Notes under the pieces: generated by a model | What the model was told of the DNA's origin: nothing | Database searches by the model: none | Seen by the model: the letters and a program-made list of their open reading frames with translations, nothing else | Source of the DNA: Cokeromyces recurvatus | Taxonomy: Eukaryota > Mucoromycota > Mucoromycetes > Mucorales > Mucoraceae | Direction of reading: 5' to 3' | Length of the DNA: 64,000 nucleotides | Assembly: GCF_025118155.1 (NCBI RefSeq) | Contig: NW_026251404.1 | Span: 1 to 64,000, forward strand | Made by a program: the position numbers and the translations under genes | Part shown: positions 1 to 11,683 of the stretch, in pieces | Position numbering within the stretch: the first letter of the stretch is position 1 | Layout of the letters: each line of letters opens with the position of its first letter

Positions 1-420
1 TTTTTTTTTGCAGCATTACTCGAAAAACCTTTAGCAGAACTTTCTATTTTAAGCCTTTCGTTCTCTTCAGGTATGCTTACATAAACTTAATCTTCCACTC
101 TGCTTTGCTCTCCACCTTTGTCAGTTTTGAGATCGTGTGTAATTTCTTCGTCAATCTCCATTCGCTGCTTCATCCAGTTTAATTGTTCCACGCAACATGG
201 ACATCAAGCTTTTGTAAATTTCAGTCATCTGTTCTTCTGAGCTGTTAAAGTCTTCTTCCATATGAACATCTGCCACCCTTATCATTTTCAATAGATTATT
301 ATAAATTCGAAATACGTTAAAAAAGACATCTTTCAATTGCTGCTCTAATTTTATCAAAATAATCATCAATTGACCAATGAAATTTCTCTCATTTATTGGG
401 AAAACACAGTATATCATAGT
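1..420 (-). pseudogene. Decayed gene remnant running off the left edge
   Basis: On the minus strand a frame opening near 417 reads as a plausible helical protein (motifs KLEQQLKDVFFNVF and SSEEQMTEIYKS). Near 195-200 the plausible reading shifts by one base into another frame (VEQLNWMKQRMEIDEE), which meets a stop and then stays open to base 1. One frameshift plus one in-frame stop suggests a broken gene, or a gene whose introns I cannot place. The family is not recognised. The rest would lie left of the window. Confidence 0.3.
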
Positions 421-3054
421 ATATAAATTTCATCTCATTTATAACGGTATAATTTGATTGCCACAACTTCATGTTGAAATTGCCATCTATACAAAAGTTT
501 GTTAATTATAAAAGAAACAAGTTTTAATATAGTCTAGATATAATTTTTTTCCATAATTATAAGACATTACACGCTTATTACTTTTTGTGAAAGGTCAACT
601 TTATGTCCCTAAAGTGATAATTATATGCCCTTAATTTGCACTTTAAGTAAAATGATCTTGGAGCGTACAAATGTTGATTTAAACTATTTTCAGTTTCACA
701 AAGTGCCTACTGTAATTAGATTATGCCTTAGTACGATCTTCGTTAATTTTAATCTATCTATAATCTTTTATACAGTATTAATAAAGTCATGCATTTAGTA
801 TTATCAGAATATAGTTTGGAACCTATCACTTAAGGATATTGTACAAGAAACCATCATTATCATATCAGTTTTAGAAATAATAAATCTATAAAAGCGGGTT
901 CCCACTACTACCTTCATATTGAAAAAGATGATATTGTGTTTTGTCAATATACTGATTCTTTTTCACTGAAATTCGCTGTTTAGCGTAAGATCTAGGGCGA
1001 TCTATTTTAGTTTTGTCATTACTCTTATAATAGACAATGCTCTTATTCACGAACCTATTGCTATTATTAGAGAGCTTATTAACAAAAGAGGTTACAAATG
1101 TGCTTATTATGTAATATTACTTGTAAAATATCAAATAAAAATAATAAAAAGACATAAAAAAGTTAACGAGACCGAACAATGATTCTAAAGTCAATCATTT
1201 TTATTTATGAATTAAATTGATAGGGTATTTATAAGGATTGTTAAAGAGGTCTGAGATAAGATGTGAGTCGGAAAAGTGTTAGTTAACGACCGAATAAGGT
1301 ATGTTATTATTATAGATAATGAAGTGTTAGAAGTTTTTAATATTATTTGATAAACTGGATCAAGAGAGATTCGGGGGAATTTAGACAGAATTCCCTGAAT
1401 AAAGCTGTGATCTGCATGCTCAATCAAGAAACATGACATTATAAGTCAGCTCATAACAATGAGTATATTGATAAAGATAATTCAAGAAAAAGTCAACTTA
1501 AATAAAAAAAAAAAAAAAAACCAACAGAAACAACTGATAGCATATTATGTGCAGAAAAATTATAATTTATCAGGGCACGCCACTAATTCCAGATCAAAAC
1601 TCAATTATCTGTCAAACAATAGTTTATTTCAAAATGTTAACTTTTGGCCTTAAGCAATGTATCATGAAAGTTACTAAAGATGACAATAGCTTTATATACG
1701 AACACAATTTTTAATTTATAATAATATTTTATTTGAAATATTAGTTATAGTTTATGATAGTAGCAAGTCAAACGACAAAATGGTAAAATAGTTTAGCAAG
1801 TAGCCATGTAATTACTTCTAAAGTTTACAATGAAATAGAATCAATTCTTTTAACATAACTAAATGCTTTTCATTATTGTCAACGTGTACATGCTAAGCTG
1901 GTTTTGTACAATAAAACTAAATGAATCGATTAAATATTTATTATAATGCTTCTTAATTTCAATGAATTACAATTCAAAAGATATATTCTAATTGAAGTTC
2001 TTGAGTAAACTGAAAACAAAAAATAAAATAAAATAAAACTATCTTTATCTTTGCGCAGAATTCTTTTAATAAGCATACAACGAAGAATAAGTCAATATCA
2101 TTAAAACTTCTTTCCTCAATACATAATTAGGAATAAATATGTAATATTAATTAAGGTATTATTCATAGCAATAGATTAACTAGAAAAATATGAACATTAT
2201 CAAAAACGTCCAAAATATTTTCTATAGGGCTCGGCTTTTGTACATTCATTGCTCTTTCTTTGCTTTAACATATTAGAAGAAGTCCGTAATTAAGTTAATC
2301 CTATCTTGTAATGATTTGACTAATCAAATATTAACTAAAATAATTTTCTAGATTGGGGTTTTAACAACTTCTTCGACGCCGTCCTGATATTAAAACCCAA
2401 ATTTTTAGCTGCTTTAAAAAAATATACATCTTTCAAACACACACAAATATATATCTTTATAGAAGCAATATAAAGATTTAAACAGGGCATTTGAAGAATG
2501 GTGTCATTAAAGTTCTCTTATTTCACTATATTTGTTTCCATAATCTCTTTGAAATTATGAAAATCCGTAATTTTTATTAATGTTCATTATTATTATTACT
2601 ATTATTATCATTAGCCTCGTTTATGTAAAGTTGTTTGAATTAGTGATCATGTGAGACTAATTAGCTAGCATGTCACCAGAATAACTCATTCTTGTTATGA
2701 AAAAGTAAAAGCAGCTGAGACGGAGAAAAAAGTGATGATATTAAACAAAAACAAGACGTCATGCAAAAAAAGAATTTATTCTCAGTGTATAAACTTTATT
2801 TAAATGATGTATAGTAATTATGGTTAATGTTACAAGTAACGATTACAACAATTAGCCAAAAGGGAAAAAGAAAAAAAAGATCTAATGATCCTTATTCTGT
2901 TATAAGCTATAAATATTTCTTATCTTTATTAGCTAAACACACACACACACACACAAAAGGACCACAGAAAAATGTTTATTGGCTACTTTATTTATTTATA
3001 GATATTTGCTTTAATACAACTTTATTTTATAAAGTACATTGAAAAAAAACATTA
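421..3054. other. Gene-poor AT-rich stretch
   Basis: No convincing coding region on either strand; open frames here are short and lack codon or domain signal. It holds an A17 run near 1505 and a CA dinucleotide repeat of about ten units at 2936-2955. The right end is the 3' flank of the acidic protein gene. Confidence 0.5.
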
Positions 3055-3903
3055 TTAACGAATCGCAATAGGAGAATTTGCATCACGTACTTTCAATCTG
3101 ATTTTAGCAACAAATGTAAGTTTCTCTAGTAACCGTTTGAATGAAAATCCTTCTTTTTCTTCTTCATCATCAAATTCTTCTAACCAATCTGGACCATATA
3201 ATTCTTCTGCTGCTAGAATAATATCTTGACATGATTTTGGTGATGTATCTTCATCTTCGTCATAAATAGCAGCGGCCAATATTGCTAATTTAGGATTATA
3301 TTCACCATTTGGATTTAAATAACGTCGAAGATACTTTTCTGAACAATGGTTATGCTGGTATGTAATAAGCGATAATAAGGCTAAGGTGGACTGCTTTCTT
3401 CTATGTACCTGTTGATCTTCTTCTTCTTCTTCACAAGTTAATATAGCTTGTAAACTTTCCAATCCTGCTTCAAGTAATTCATTCGTTTCTTCTTCTTCTT
3501 CTTCTTCTTTGTTTTCTTCTCCTTCTTCATCACTATCATCATTTATAAAGTTATACGCAAATAATGTTCTTCGTCTTCCACTTTCATCACTTCTTAATAA
3601 TTCAAAATTATCTCTATTTGTATGATGAAGTATGCGATAAAGAGCATTTATTTGTCTTAGGATCCTTATAATAGCTGCCAAATCTTCTAAAATTTCATCA
3701 TTTGCTCTTACTGCCAACCGATAAATATCGACTCCTCTTGTTCTTGATGATTCTTCACCTTCTTCTTGTAATAGATTTCTTGAAGAAAATCTTTCGTTGA
3801 AGCTATTCATCTACAACCAGTTTAAGAAACATCCACAAACATTATATGCAACCTTTAAACTTACTTCATTTAAATAAGAAGAAGGAGAAGTAACACCATA
3901 CAT
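3055..3903 (-). CDS. Acidic protein of unknown function (264 aa)
   Basis: Two exons: 3865-3903 and 3055-3810. The first gives 13 residues starting MYGVTSPSSYLNE and ends at a GTAAGT donor; the acceptor TTGTAG lies directly before codon 14, which is itself ATG, so starting at 3810 would also be possible. The chain is strongly acidic, with an E/D-rich block around residues 105-125 and further acidic clusters near 140-150 and 230. Between them are leucine-rich helical stretches (EDLAAIIRILRQINALYRIL at about 52-71). No signal peptide, membrane segment or known catalytic motif is visible. It is the last gene before a mostly non-coding left flank. I do not recognise the family. The splice fits well and keeps the frame, so the gene model is more certain than any function. 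Confidence 0.7.
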
Positions 3904-3953
3904 CGTATTTATCAATGGCATCTTTTTTAGAAGTACAGTTAAAAAGGAGATAG

Positions 3954-3955
<2 letters not shown>

Positions 3956-3994
<39 letters not shown>
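3956..3994. repeat. A39 homopolymer
   Basis: Uninterrupted run of 39 A, about 50 bp upstream of the start of the acidic protein gene (minus strand). Similar runs sit beside many genes in this window. Confidence 0.95.
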
Positions 3995-3996
<2 letters not shown>

Positions 3997-5108
3997 ACAA
4001 ATAAAATAAATAAATCCTGCTTTTTTTTTTCACAGTGACATCTGACAAAAGTTAATACAAAAAAAAACGCATTTACGTAATTTATTGTATTTTATAACAA
4101 GAATTCTTTCTGTTACAGTGTAGCTGGTAAAATTTGTCCGTTTTGAAAAAATAATTGGCAATTTCAGAAAAATAAATGTCAGTTTTCCAAAAATAATTGG
4201 TGCTAACTAAAAAATAATTATTGTCGTTTTCGAAAAATTACTTTGTCCTTAAAGAGAATTCAATTTGTCGGGTTTTTTTATCAAATTGTCATTTAGGTAT
4301 AAATGATTGTTTATTAAAATAAGTAGCTAACCAGATATACATTCGTAGTCTTTCTAAATAAACTTTTATCATGTATCCAAACACTGGAAAAATTATGTTC
4401 GTTAATGATCAAGGAGACAACATCATCGAAAATGGAAATGAGGCGATGGATTGGGGAAGAGGGCTTCAATCCCCGCAACACCGAGCAACTTCACTCAATA
4501 TTCTAATAACTAACCACTAGATCGCGACATGAGTGACTTGGAACCCCCTCCAAAGAAATGAAAGAAACGAAGAGAGTATTAGCAGCGTATGATAGAAATT
4601 CAAACAAATATGCCGGTTATTTTAGTAACTAAAAAACTTTACCTATAGCTTAAGTTTTTAAGTAATGCGACTAGAAAAACCGCAGTCAGTGTACGTACTG
4701 GGCAGGATTGCCCGAAAAACTTTAGAGAAGATTGAGTCTCTTTAAACAAGTACGGACTGTACATTTTTCTCTAAATTAATTGTGGTGTCTTTTTTAAGCA
4801 TTTTTTCCTGTTCAATTTGGAAAATACTGAAGATCTGAAAACAAGAAATGTTGAGGCATGCGATCAAGTTTCCAGAAAACACTTGTTAATGCTTTTGAAG
4901 ATTGTCTGAATAAATGGCCACTATAAGCACTTTTTTTATAATGAAAGTACGCAAAAAATAGAACAAAGAATTGTGCAATTGATTTTGGTTTTTGTGTGAG
5001 TTGGATATTTAGACATGAAAATGTGAAATATGATTTATTATATAAGATATAGGATATAGGAATGAAAGAGGGAAGAGATATCATAAAGGGGGAGGAGGAA
5101 GAGAAACA
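3995..5108. other. Intergenic stretch, mostly without recognisable content
   Basis: Apart from the tRNA-like sequence at 4430-4530, nothing is recognisable. An open frame at 4812-5084 (minus) lacks any family signal and probably lies in the 3' flank of the small gene that follows. Confidence 0.4.
4430..4530 (-). repeat. tRNA-like (possible SINE) sequence
   Basis: On the minus strand a box-A-like element (TCTAGTGGTTAG) is followed about 55 bases later by a box-B-like element (GGGGATTGAAGCCC, close to GGTTCGAATCC). The spacing is longer than in an ordinary tRNA, and I could not form a clean T arm or acceptor stem. It is therefore more likely a tRNA-derived repeat or tRNA pseudogene than a working tRNA. 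A single copy cannot prove a SINE family. Confidence 0.3.
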
Positions 5109-5548
5109 TTACATTAAAGAGAAAGAAGGGATTCTTTTCTTGCGACGTTTAAAGTTTATTGTTTCCATAGTTGAAGTTGGGTCGTCTTCTGGTGCTCTAA
5201 AGTTAATGTAACGAGACTCCAGTTGGTGATCATACAATAGGAATAGTCTTTTTAGATCGTCCACCTTCTGCAAAAGGCCACTAATTTCTTTAATATCCTT
5301 TGTTTGCGATTTGCACTTCAACTCTGTGTTTAAATTTGTCTAGTGACGTAGCTAAAGGTAGATAAATTCAGGAACAAGCTTCACCTCTTTTGTTTTTTTT
5401 TTTGGCAACTCTTCTATTTTAAACTTTTTTTAAAGTAGCACTAACCAAAATGAACACCACAGTCTACAATTTTGAGAATATTTCTTAATTCAAGTTTGAC
5501 TCCATGTAACAACTTTGCGATGGTATATCTTTTTACTATGTATACCAT
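5109..5548 (-). CDS. Candidate small protein of unknown function (105 aa)
   Basis: Predicted exons 5446-5548 and 5109-5323, joined from a GTTAGT donor to an ACACAG acceptor. The joined frame begins MVYIVKRYTIAKLLHG and ends SFSLM. The central part (about residues 36-75, with GLLQKVDDLKRLFLLYDHQL) is predicted helical with heptad-like leucines, so it may be a small coiled-coil subunit. A basic patch (FKRRKKR) lies near the C terminus. No family recognised. Both exons read as protein and the junction keeps phase, but an alternative splice or a non-coding origin cannot be excluded. Confidence 0.4.
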
Positions 5549-5873
5549 TCTCTTTATATAAAAAAGCAGTTTGCATGAAAAGAATAAAACATTTTTTTTT
5601 TCTGGATATCTACTGTATCATTTTACTTAATATAATAATGAGGTTTATTTTCCTTTTTTTTTAAAAAAAAAAGCTGCACATTGCTAACGAAATATCTATG
5701 AATAGCTTTCTCTTTTTTTTTTTTCTTTTTTTTTTTTTCAAAGAAAAAAACAGTTTATAATTATTATCTTCTTACATTGAAGGGAAGGAAGAGGGAAAAC
5801 ATAATAAAAAAATACATGCATATCATTATGATGAGGTTTCTTTCTTTTTTTTTTTTTTTTTTGTTGTTGTTGA

Positions 5874-6684
5874 TTAGAAACGTCCACGACCACCACGGTT
5901 GCCACCACGATTACCACCACGACCACCGCGATTACCACCAAATCCACCACGGCCGCCACTAAATCCGCCACGGCCTCCACCGCGAGCACCACCAAATCCA
6001 CCACGGGCACCACCTCTAGCACCACCTCTAGCACCGCCTCGTCCACCACGAGAGGCGTTTTTACCTTGAAGTCCTGTAGCCTTTCCAACTAATAAAAACT
6101 ATAAGTATTTATGCAAAAAAAAAAAATCTGTATTTTTGGTGCTACCTTTTCTAGCTACTTTAGGCTTGGGCAGGAAACGTTCAAGAGGTAAAAGTTTATC
6201 TGTACCAATATAAACTTTATCATCGGCTTTGAATGATTTAGCAAGCATGCCTTCTTGCATCTTGACAGTGAAATACACCTCATTTAAGGGACCCAAGATT
6301 TCATCTACTTTACCGATTTGTGATTTGTTTTCGAGAAAAATGGGTGCATTAAAATAAGGAATCTTAGGATTAATGGATTTGCAAACCATTTCTCCTTCAC
6401 ATTCATGAACAAAAGCACCCATAGCTAATAATTAAATAATTAAGAAACATAAATCTCAAATTATAAGATGTTTTTTTTTTTCAAATGACCAAATAAACTT
6501 ACGAACTACTTCAGCAGGTGGGCCTTGATTAACTATACCACCACGATTACCACCACGACCTGTCAAAATAAGTACAATGTATAAATGTTAAAATTCACTT
6601 CAATTTCTTTTTTTTTACATTGGTCATATTACCTCCACGGAATCCACCACGACCTCCACGTTCTCCAAATCCACCTTTACCCAT
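5874..6684 (-). CDS. GAR1: H/ACA snoRNP subunit Gar1
   Basis: Core subunit of H/ACA ribonucleoproteins, which pseudouridylate rRNA and snRNA in the nucleolus together with Cbf5, Nop10 and Nhp2. Four exons: 6633-6684, 6503-6559, 6146-6424 and 5874-6088, giving 200 aa. Residues 1-25 form a short N-terminal RGG region. The central Gar1 domain (about 35-125) contains the family signatures [38 protein letters not shown] and a [10 protein letters not shown] block. The C-terminal 70 residues are an RGG/GAR domain ending GGRGRF. All three introns keep phase. Short intron retention would truncate before the RGG tail. It is divergent from the P1 gene, both being ribosome-related. Identification is firm from the central domain. 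Confidence 0.95.
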
Positions 6685-7416
6685 TTTTATTTTTTAATGA
6701 ATTTATTTTAAATGTGCTATAAAACTGTTTAAGAAAAATATTTTTTAAAACTCTATAACTAGCAAGACACTGGTTGCTCCGCTCTAGTCGGCTTTACAGT
6801 TTATTGAGAATAAGTGGCAAAGCCTCATAAAAAAAAAAAATCTGGTAATTGTGACTTGAGGAATTGCAGTCACTCAAGTCAGGTACATGTATCTACTACT
6901 AGATGTTTGTAGCCTTTGTTCCCTTAATTGTTTTTTTTTTTTCAGTTCTATTCTATTTACACACAATAAAAATAATGAGTATAATTCTATGTGCATATAA
7001 ATATATTAGTTAAGCTTAAGATAAGCTGTTACTTCAACTAAACTATTTTAATTGTATATGTATATCTGTATGTATAAAGTCTATTTTAATAACTTAATAA
7101 AATTTATTAAATATTATAGCTTTTATATTATTTATATTTCTTATTGTTATTGAATAAAAAGTATCCCTTTATAATACAAGATAATCTCACATTGAATGCT
7201 ACCAGATACATTTGATCACTTATTGTACAATTGATTTTTTTTTTTCAATAGCAATTGTGATGTAATGTTCGGGCCGGAATGGTCGAACTTGAGGAAGAAA
7301 AAAAAAAACTCAAATTATTTAAAATAATCAACAAACAAACGTGAAGAACTTCTTTAATCGTCTTGTATCCTTCGGGTTAAATCGTTACTTGCGAACATCC
7401 ATCTTCTTTCTTAATC
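6685..7416. promoter_or_regulatory. Shared divergent promoter region of GAR1 and RPP1
   Basis: 732 bp lie between two divergent start codons. The region is AT-rich with several T and A runs (T11 near 6930, T10 near 7232, A10 near 7300). No coding signal on either strand. Because both genes serve ribosome production, shared regulation is plausible, but no specific binding site was identified. Confidence 0.5.
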
Positions 7417-7927
7417 ATGTCTGCCGAACTCGCTGTTGTTTACGCCGCTCTCATCCTTGAGGATGACAACATTGAAATTACCGTAAGTTTGTTAACGATA
7501 GGATTTAGATATATATACATACATACATACATACAACGATATATGTACATTTGCATTTTATAGACATGAAGTTAATTATAATCATTTATAAAATAGGCTG
7601 ACAAGCTCCAAGCTCTTGTCTCTGCTGCTGGTGTTGAAGTTGAACCCATCTGGTTCTCTCTTTACGCTAAGGCTCTCGCCGGTCAAGACCTCAAGGCCCT
7701 TCTCTTGAACGTTGGTGCTCCTGGTGCCGCTTCTGCTGGTGCTGCTGGTGCCGTTGCTGGTGCCGGTGCTGCTGCTGATGCTCCTGTTGAGGAAGAAAAG
7801 GCTGAAGAGAAGGAAGAGTCCGACGAAGATATGGGTTTCGGTAAGTTGCAAAAGAAAAAAAAAGAAAGAGAGGATAGTGAATTATGAATTGTGATTAATT
7901 ATTTTTTCTTTAGGTCTTTTTGATTAA
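7417..7927 (+). CDS. RPP1: 60S acidic ribosomal protein P1
   Basis: P1 pairs with P2 on P0 to form the ribosomal stalk that recruits translation GTPases. Exons 7417-7482, 7597-7840 and 7914-7927 give 107 aa. The N-terminal helical domain starts [22 protein letters not shown]. An Ala/Gly-rich hinge (about residues 67-88) is followed by an acidic stretch and the invariant terminal signature DMGFGLFD, split by the second intron so that the last coding exon is only 14 nt including the stop. Codons are strongly biased (GCT, GTT, AAG, CTC), unlike neighbouring genes, as expected for a highly expressed gene. The first intron carries a CATA tetranucleotide repeat. An AATAAA-like signal follows near 7981. 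Confidence 0.97.
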
Positions 7928-9107
7928 GCTTAACTAGGTCAATTACGACTTTTTACAGCATGTACATTTTATATAAATTGAAATAAATATATTTTTATTT
8001 ATTTTATTTTTATATAATATTTATTTCGCAGTTTTGTCCTGGAAGTTTATTATTTTTTAAAAAAAAAGATAAAAAAAGGGAGTTGAGTAGAGAGTAAAGA
8101 ATAGTAGTTGCATTAGAGAATAGACGATTTCTAGTCTGATATATTTGATAATACTGAAATTATGATTGTCAAAGCTGGAATTTCAACAATTCATTTTAGA
8201 AAGCTGTGCTTACACTCAAAGGCGTATTTGGGCATTTTACTACTCCTAATTTTTCATTTAAGAAGAAATAGTTTAGTTTAGAGGGGTAGAGGAAAATGCT
8301 TCATCTTTCATCAGCTTATATTTTTGAGTCGGTTCGATTAGTAGTAAAAAAAAAAACAATAACTTCATCTAAGCCAATCGGATAATAGCTTCTTATATAA
8401 CTCAATTGTTAGCAGAAAGGCCTATATATCTATATTGTATATAATTTTCCCGTATACTTTCTGTTTTAGAGAACTGCACTTATTTATAGTTGATTTTGTG
8501 AGGGGTTTTCACTAATTTGCAATACACATAAGCAATGCGTGTTAAGTCAGCAATGAAAAGTTAGTATTAGTAATGGGAAGATAGTTAGCCAAACCAGGCA
8601 AAAACATAAAGTGTGTATACTCATGAACTTTATTCCCTTCTTCATCTGCAAGCTTTCCATTGCCCTTGTCATAAATGAATTTACTACAGTGCAGTTAAAA
8701 GAAAAAAATGGGCCTATTTTTTTTTTTTTTTTCTTAGCAGCTGGCTAATTTTTTAACGAAAATAGTGCATGATAAGTATAACCAGATGTGATAAAAATAA
8801 ATATAAATTCCCACATATCCATATATCATCTTTTGATCTGTCTACAATAACGATCTATATCGATTATAACATTGAGACATCTAAGATCCTTTTTGCTCAT
8901 AATTGATACTTGTCTTATTGTTTCAAACAATAAGGTATCTTGCTACAAGTTACACTTTGAGTTGATCATTTGATGTTACTCTAATTATTATCAAATGTTG
9001 GTTAGCTACCTAACATACTCCTATTCAAATAAACTAAATATTACACTTTATAGACATATACTATATTAGTGGACTAAGAGATTTTTTTTCTTGTATTCAA
9101 CACGGTA
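7928..9107. other. Intergenic region between RPP1 and a Tc1 relic
   Basis: AT-rich, without supported genes. Includes a T17 run near 8717. The right limit is the TA dinucleotide at 9106-9107 that borders the transposon relic. Confidence 0.5.
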
Positions 9108-10264
9108 TGCAGTGGACTCACAAAAGTGTGGCAATGTTTCGGAATTTTAAGCAATTTATGCAAATCCGCGGTAACTGATCATCTATTTATTAAGCAAAGT
9201 GCAATATGGTATGTACTAGCGGGAAGACAGAAGTCTCCTCTTTTTGATGATACTTATAGCATATATGCACTATATGATGTTTCTACTTCAAAAATCATGT
9301 TAAAAGTTGTATGTATATAAATTTTATGCAAATATTTTTTTTTTTGAGAAATGAAATAAATAATGTACTTTTAATGTTTATTACTGTTTTTACACGTCAT
9401 GGCATGCTTTCTATGTGTTTTAAGCATAGTTTTGCTGTAAATTTATTGTACCAAACATCAGTAACTCGCTCCCGTAACTCATCCATGTTTTTTGGTGTCT
9501 GATCATAGGCAGCAAGCTTGTACTTCAAATAAAACCAAAAGTTTTCAATTGGATTTAAATCAGGTGGGTATCATGGTCATTTAAGGACATTTATTTTATT
9601 TTTTTTTGAACCAATTTGTTGTGTATTTGGATGTATGCTTTGGATCATTGTCTTGTTGAAGAATTGCAACTTTCTTACATAGTCCATAGCCCTTAAAAAT
9701 ATCATATCAGTGACCATGTAAGTTCCGGGCAGCGTCCACTGTAGTGATAAAATGACCAGTATAAAAAGGTTGCGCAATCAATCCTCCAAGTAATGGGCTA
9801 ATATTCTTTGGTCTATCTTCTTTTACATTAATCTTAACATAATTTTCTTTGGCAATTTTGCCAACTAGGATAATTGGTACTCCCGTTGCCTTAGAAACAT
9901 CTTTATAAGGTTCCTTAGCATTAGGTTTCGCTAAAATATCTGTCTTTTTATGGTAAGGAATTGGACTCATTTTATTGTATGTAGTGACCTAGTGTTAATG
10001 GGAATGATGCACAAATGTTGTTCAGATTAGTAATGAATTTGAGGAAAAAACAATGTCAGATAGGAAGTAAATCTTTTTCTTTATTCAATAATAATATTAA
10101 ATGATTTAAAATAAAAAAAAATTGCATCTAAAATGCTAAATCGTATAAAACGACATAATTTATTGTCGAAATGAACATTCATGCATTTAAGTGAGGGTTA
10201 AGAAGCTATAAAAATAAAGCCAAAAATTATAAAGCATTGCTACACTTTTATAAGTCACTATACA
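9108..10264. mobile_element. Degenerate Tc1/mariner element with terminal inverted repeats
   Basis: About 1.16 kb. The left end (9108-9136) and right end (10236-10264) are imperfect inverted repeats: the left reads CAGTGGACTCACAAAAGTG near its outer part and the reverse complement of the right matches it with a few substitutions and one gap. A TA dinucleotide abuts the left end, as expected for a TA target site; the right border is less clear. The interior encodes a broken DDE transposase on the minus strand. The small size and damage mark it as dead. Confidence 0.75.
9350..9970 (-). pseudogene. Tc1/mariner transposase remnant
   Basis: Minus-strand reading from the start at 9970 gives an N-terminal part (SPIPYHKKTDILAK, then ATGVPIILVGKIAKENYVK). 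A shorter than normal middle follows (FYTGHFITTVDAARN), then in other frames the hallmarks of the DDE catalytic domain: QQDNDPKHTS around the second Asp, DLNPIENFWFYLKYKL around the third acidic residue, and a typical C-terminal tail (RVTDVWYNKF, then HIESMP). Several stops and frameshifts separate these pieces, and the region with the first catalytic Asp seems deleted. Non-functional. Confidence 0.85.
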
Positions 10265-10384
10265 TGGTATATGTAGTTCCTTCCTTAACGCTTCTAAGAG
10301 CTACTCGTCTTATTTATGGCCACTGTTATTTCCTACAAGAACAAAGGGATTTAATCAATTGACTAACAATGCATTTAAACTGTT

Positions 10385-11581
10385 TTTTTTCCTTACAAGA
10401 CTCATTGACACCAAGTAATATCGATCAGACCAATCTGTCATTGGATACTATGTTAGACCTGGATTTAGCTTCCATTGTTACTTCAACTTCCTATACTCCA
10501 TTCATTTCACAAAACGAGTAGTTGGTGTCTATGGTATTCGCTAGAAATACCACAGGTATATCCAAAGTAATAGTTAAGGATTTCTTTATTATTGACTTGG
10601 AAACTGGTTTACTTCGACAACGTACTGATCGTAAAACAAGGTATCCCAGGTTACTCCGTAAATTTCGTATCGCTTTTGGCTCGAATTACATTCGACTTTT
10701 TGCACAATTTTTTTCGTTACATGAATGTTGTACTTCCTGCCCCTAATCTTCAAGACGCTGACTTATTCCCTATTGTTGAAACTCAAATGCCCTTTTTTAT
10801 TCGTTTATTCGAATCTCCTAAACATCTTGGTTTTTTAATACATGACACTCTGTTTCCTCCTCAAGCAGCTACGAAACTTAGTCCTTCTCATTGGAATAAA
10901 CTTTGGCGTACATCTCTTCCTCCAGCAGCCCATACAGTGTAGTTTCGAACAGTTCACGGTAAGATCCCCACCAAAAGACTACTTAATTATCTAATTCCAG
11001 ATACTTATCCATCACCTGCATTCATTCATTGTCATCATCCTGAGGACACTTTTAAGCATCTTATCTATGAATGCCCTGTCAAACGGAATATCTGGAATAC
11101 AACTATTACTACTTTTTTTCCCCCCAAAGTACAAACTAATTCTCAACAGCTATTGTCTTTTTTGTTCTCTTTAGATTATAGAGGATTTAAATATTTGACC
11201 TCTCCTGTGGCTTCTTCTGTTTCCTGTTCGTCTGTTGTTGGTTGTATTTCATTCAGTCTATGAAAAAATCATTGGCGATCGATTTTCGATGATCAGCCTT
11301 TTAGTTCTAATATCCCTTCTTCCTCTTTGCTCGGCCATCATTTGGCAATTACACTTTCAAAATAACGTCGACATATAATCTCACCATTATGTTCTTTTTG
11401 AAGAGCTCAACATTATTAACGAAGTTACTTCCTTAATCTTTATTTATTTCAAAACAAAGTTTTTTATTTTATTTTCGTTAATTTATTTTTATTTTTTTTT
11501 TTTTTATTTTTTTTTTTTAGTCCCATTGGGACGTTAAATATAATTTAGAAACAGCTTTGCTGTCTTTCCCTACAAAAAAAA
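10385..11581 (+). mobile_element. 3' fragment of a non-LTR retrotransposon (LINE ORF2 C-terminus)
   Basis: Plus-strand reading in shifting frames yields the tail of a LINE ORF2: VKDFFIIDLETGLLRQRT, then VNFVSLLARITFD, then LSPSHWNKLWRTSLPP. After a stop comes a zinc-binding reverse-transcriptase tail (zf-RVT type) with KIPTKRLLNYLIP, CHHPEDTFKHLIYECP and IWN. Frameshifts and stops show it is inactive. The fragment ends in a T-rich stretch, two small perfect hairpins and a short A run (11574-11581), resembling a LINE 3' end. No reverse transcriptase core or endonuclease is present here, so it is 5' truncated, which is typical of LINE insertions. Confidence 0.85.
11520..11563 (+). other. Two adjacent perfect hairpins at the LINE 3' end
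   Basis: GTCCC-ATT-GGGAC at 11520-11532 and ACAGC-TTT-GCTGT at 11551-11563, separated by 18 bases and followed by CCCTAC and an A run. Paired hairpins directly before the tail could be the reverse-transcriptase recognition structure of this LINE family; this is inference from position only. Confidence 0.55.
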
Positions 11582-11683
11582 TTAACTGAGGATACTAGAG
11601 GCTACTCCAAGATTTTATCCTCAAGAATTCATCTTCAACCTTTGTAAAATTGTTTCTTGAAAGGGCACTAGCAAAAAGACCAG

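Noticed and set aside
4812..5084. 90-codon minus-strand ORF
   Set aside because: No family motif or partner exon, and erratic composition; probably 3' flank of the small gene at 5109.
5777..5962. His-rich plus-strand ORF
   Set aside because: Antisense of the GAR1 RGG tail and its 3' flank.
9126..9502. Two plus-strand ORFs over the Tc1 relic
   Set aside because: Antisense to the transposase remnant or within its TIR; no protein signal.
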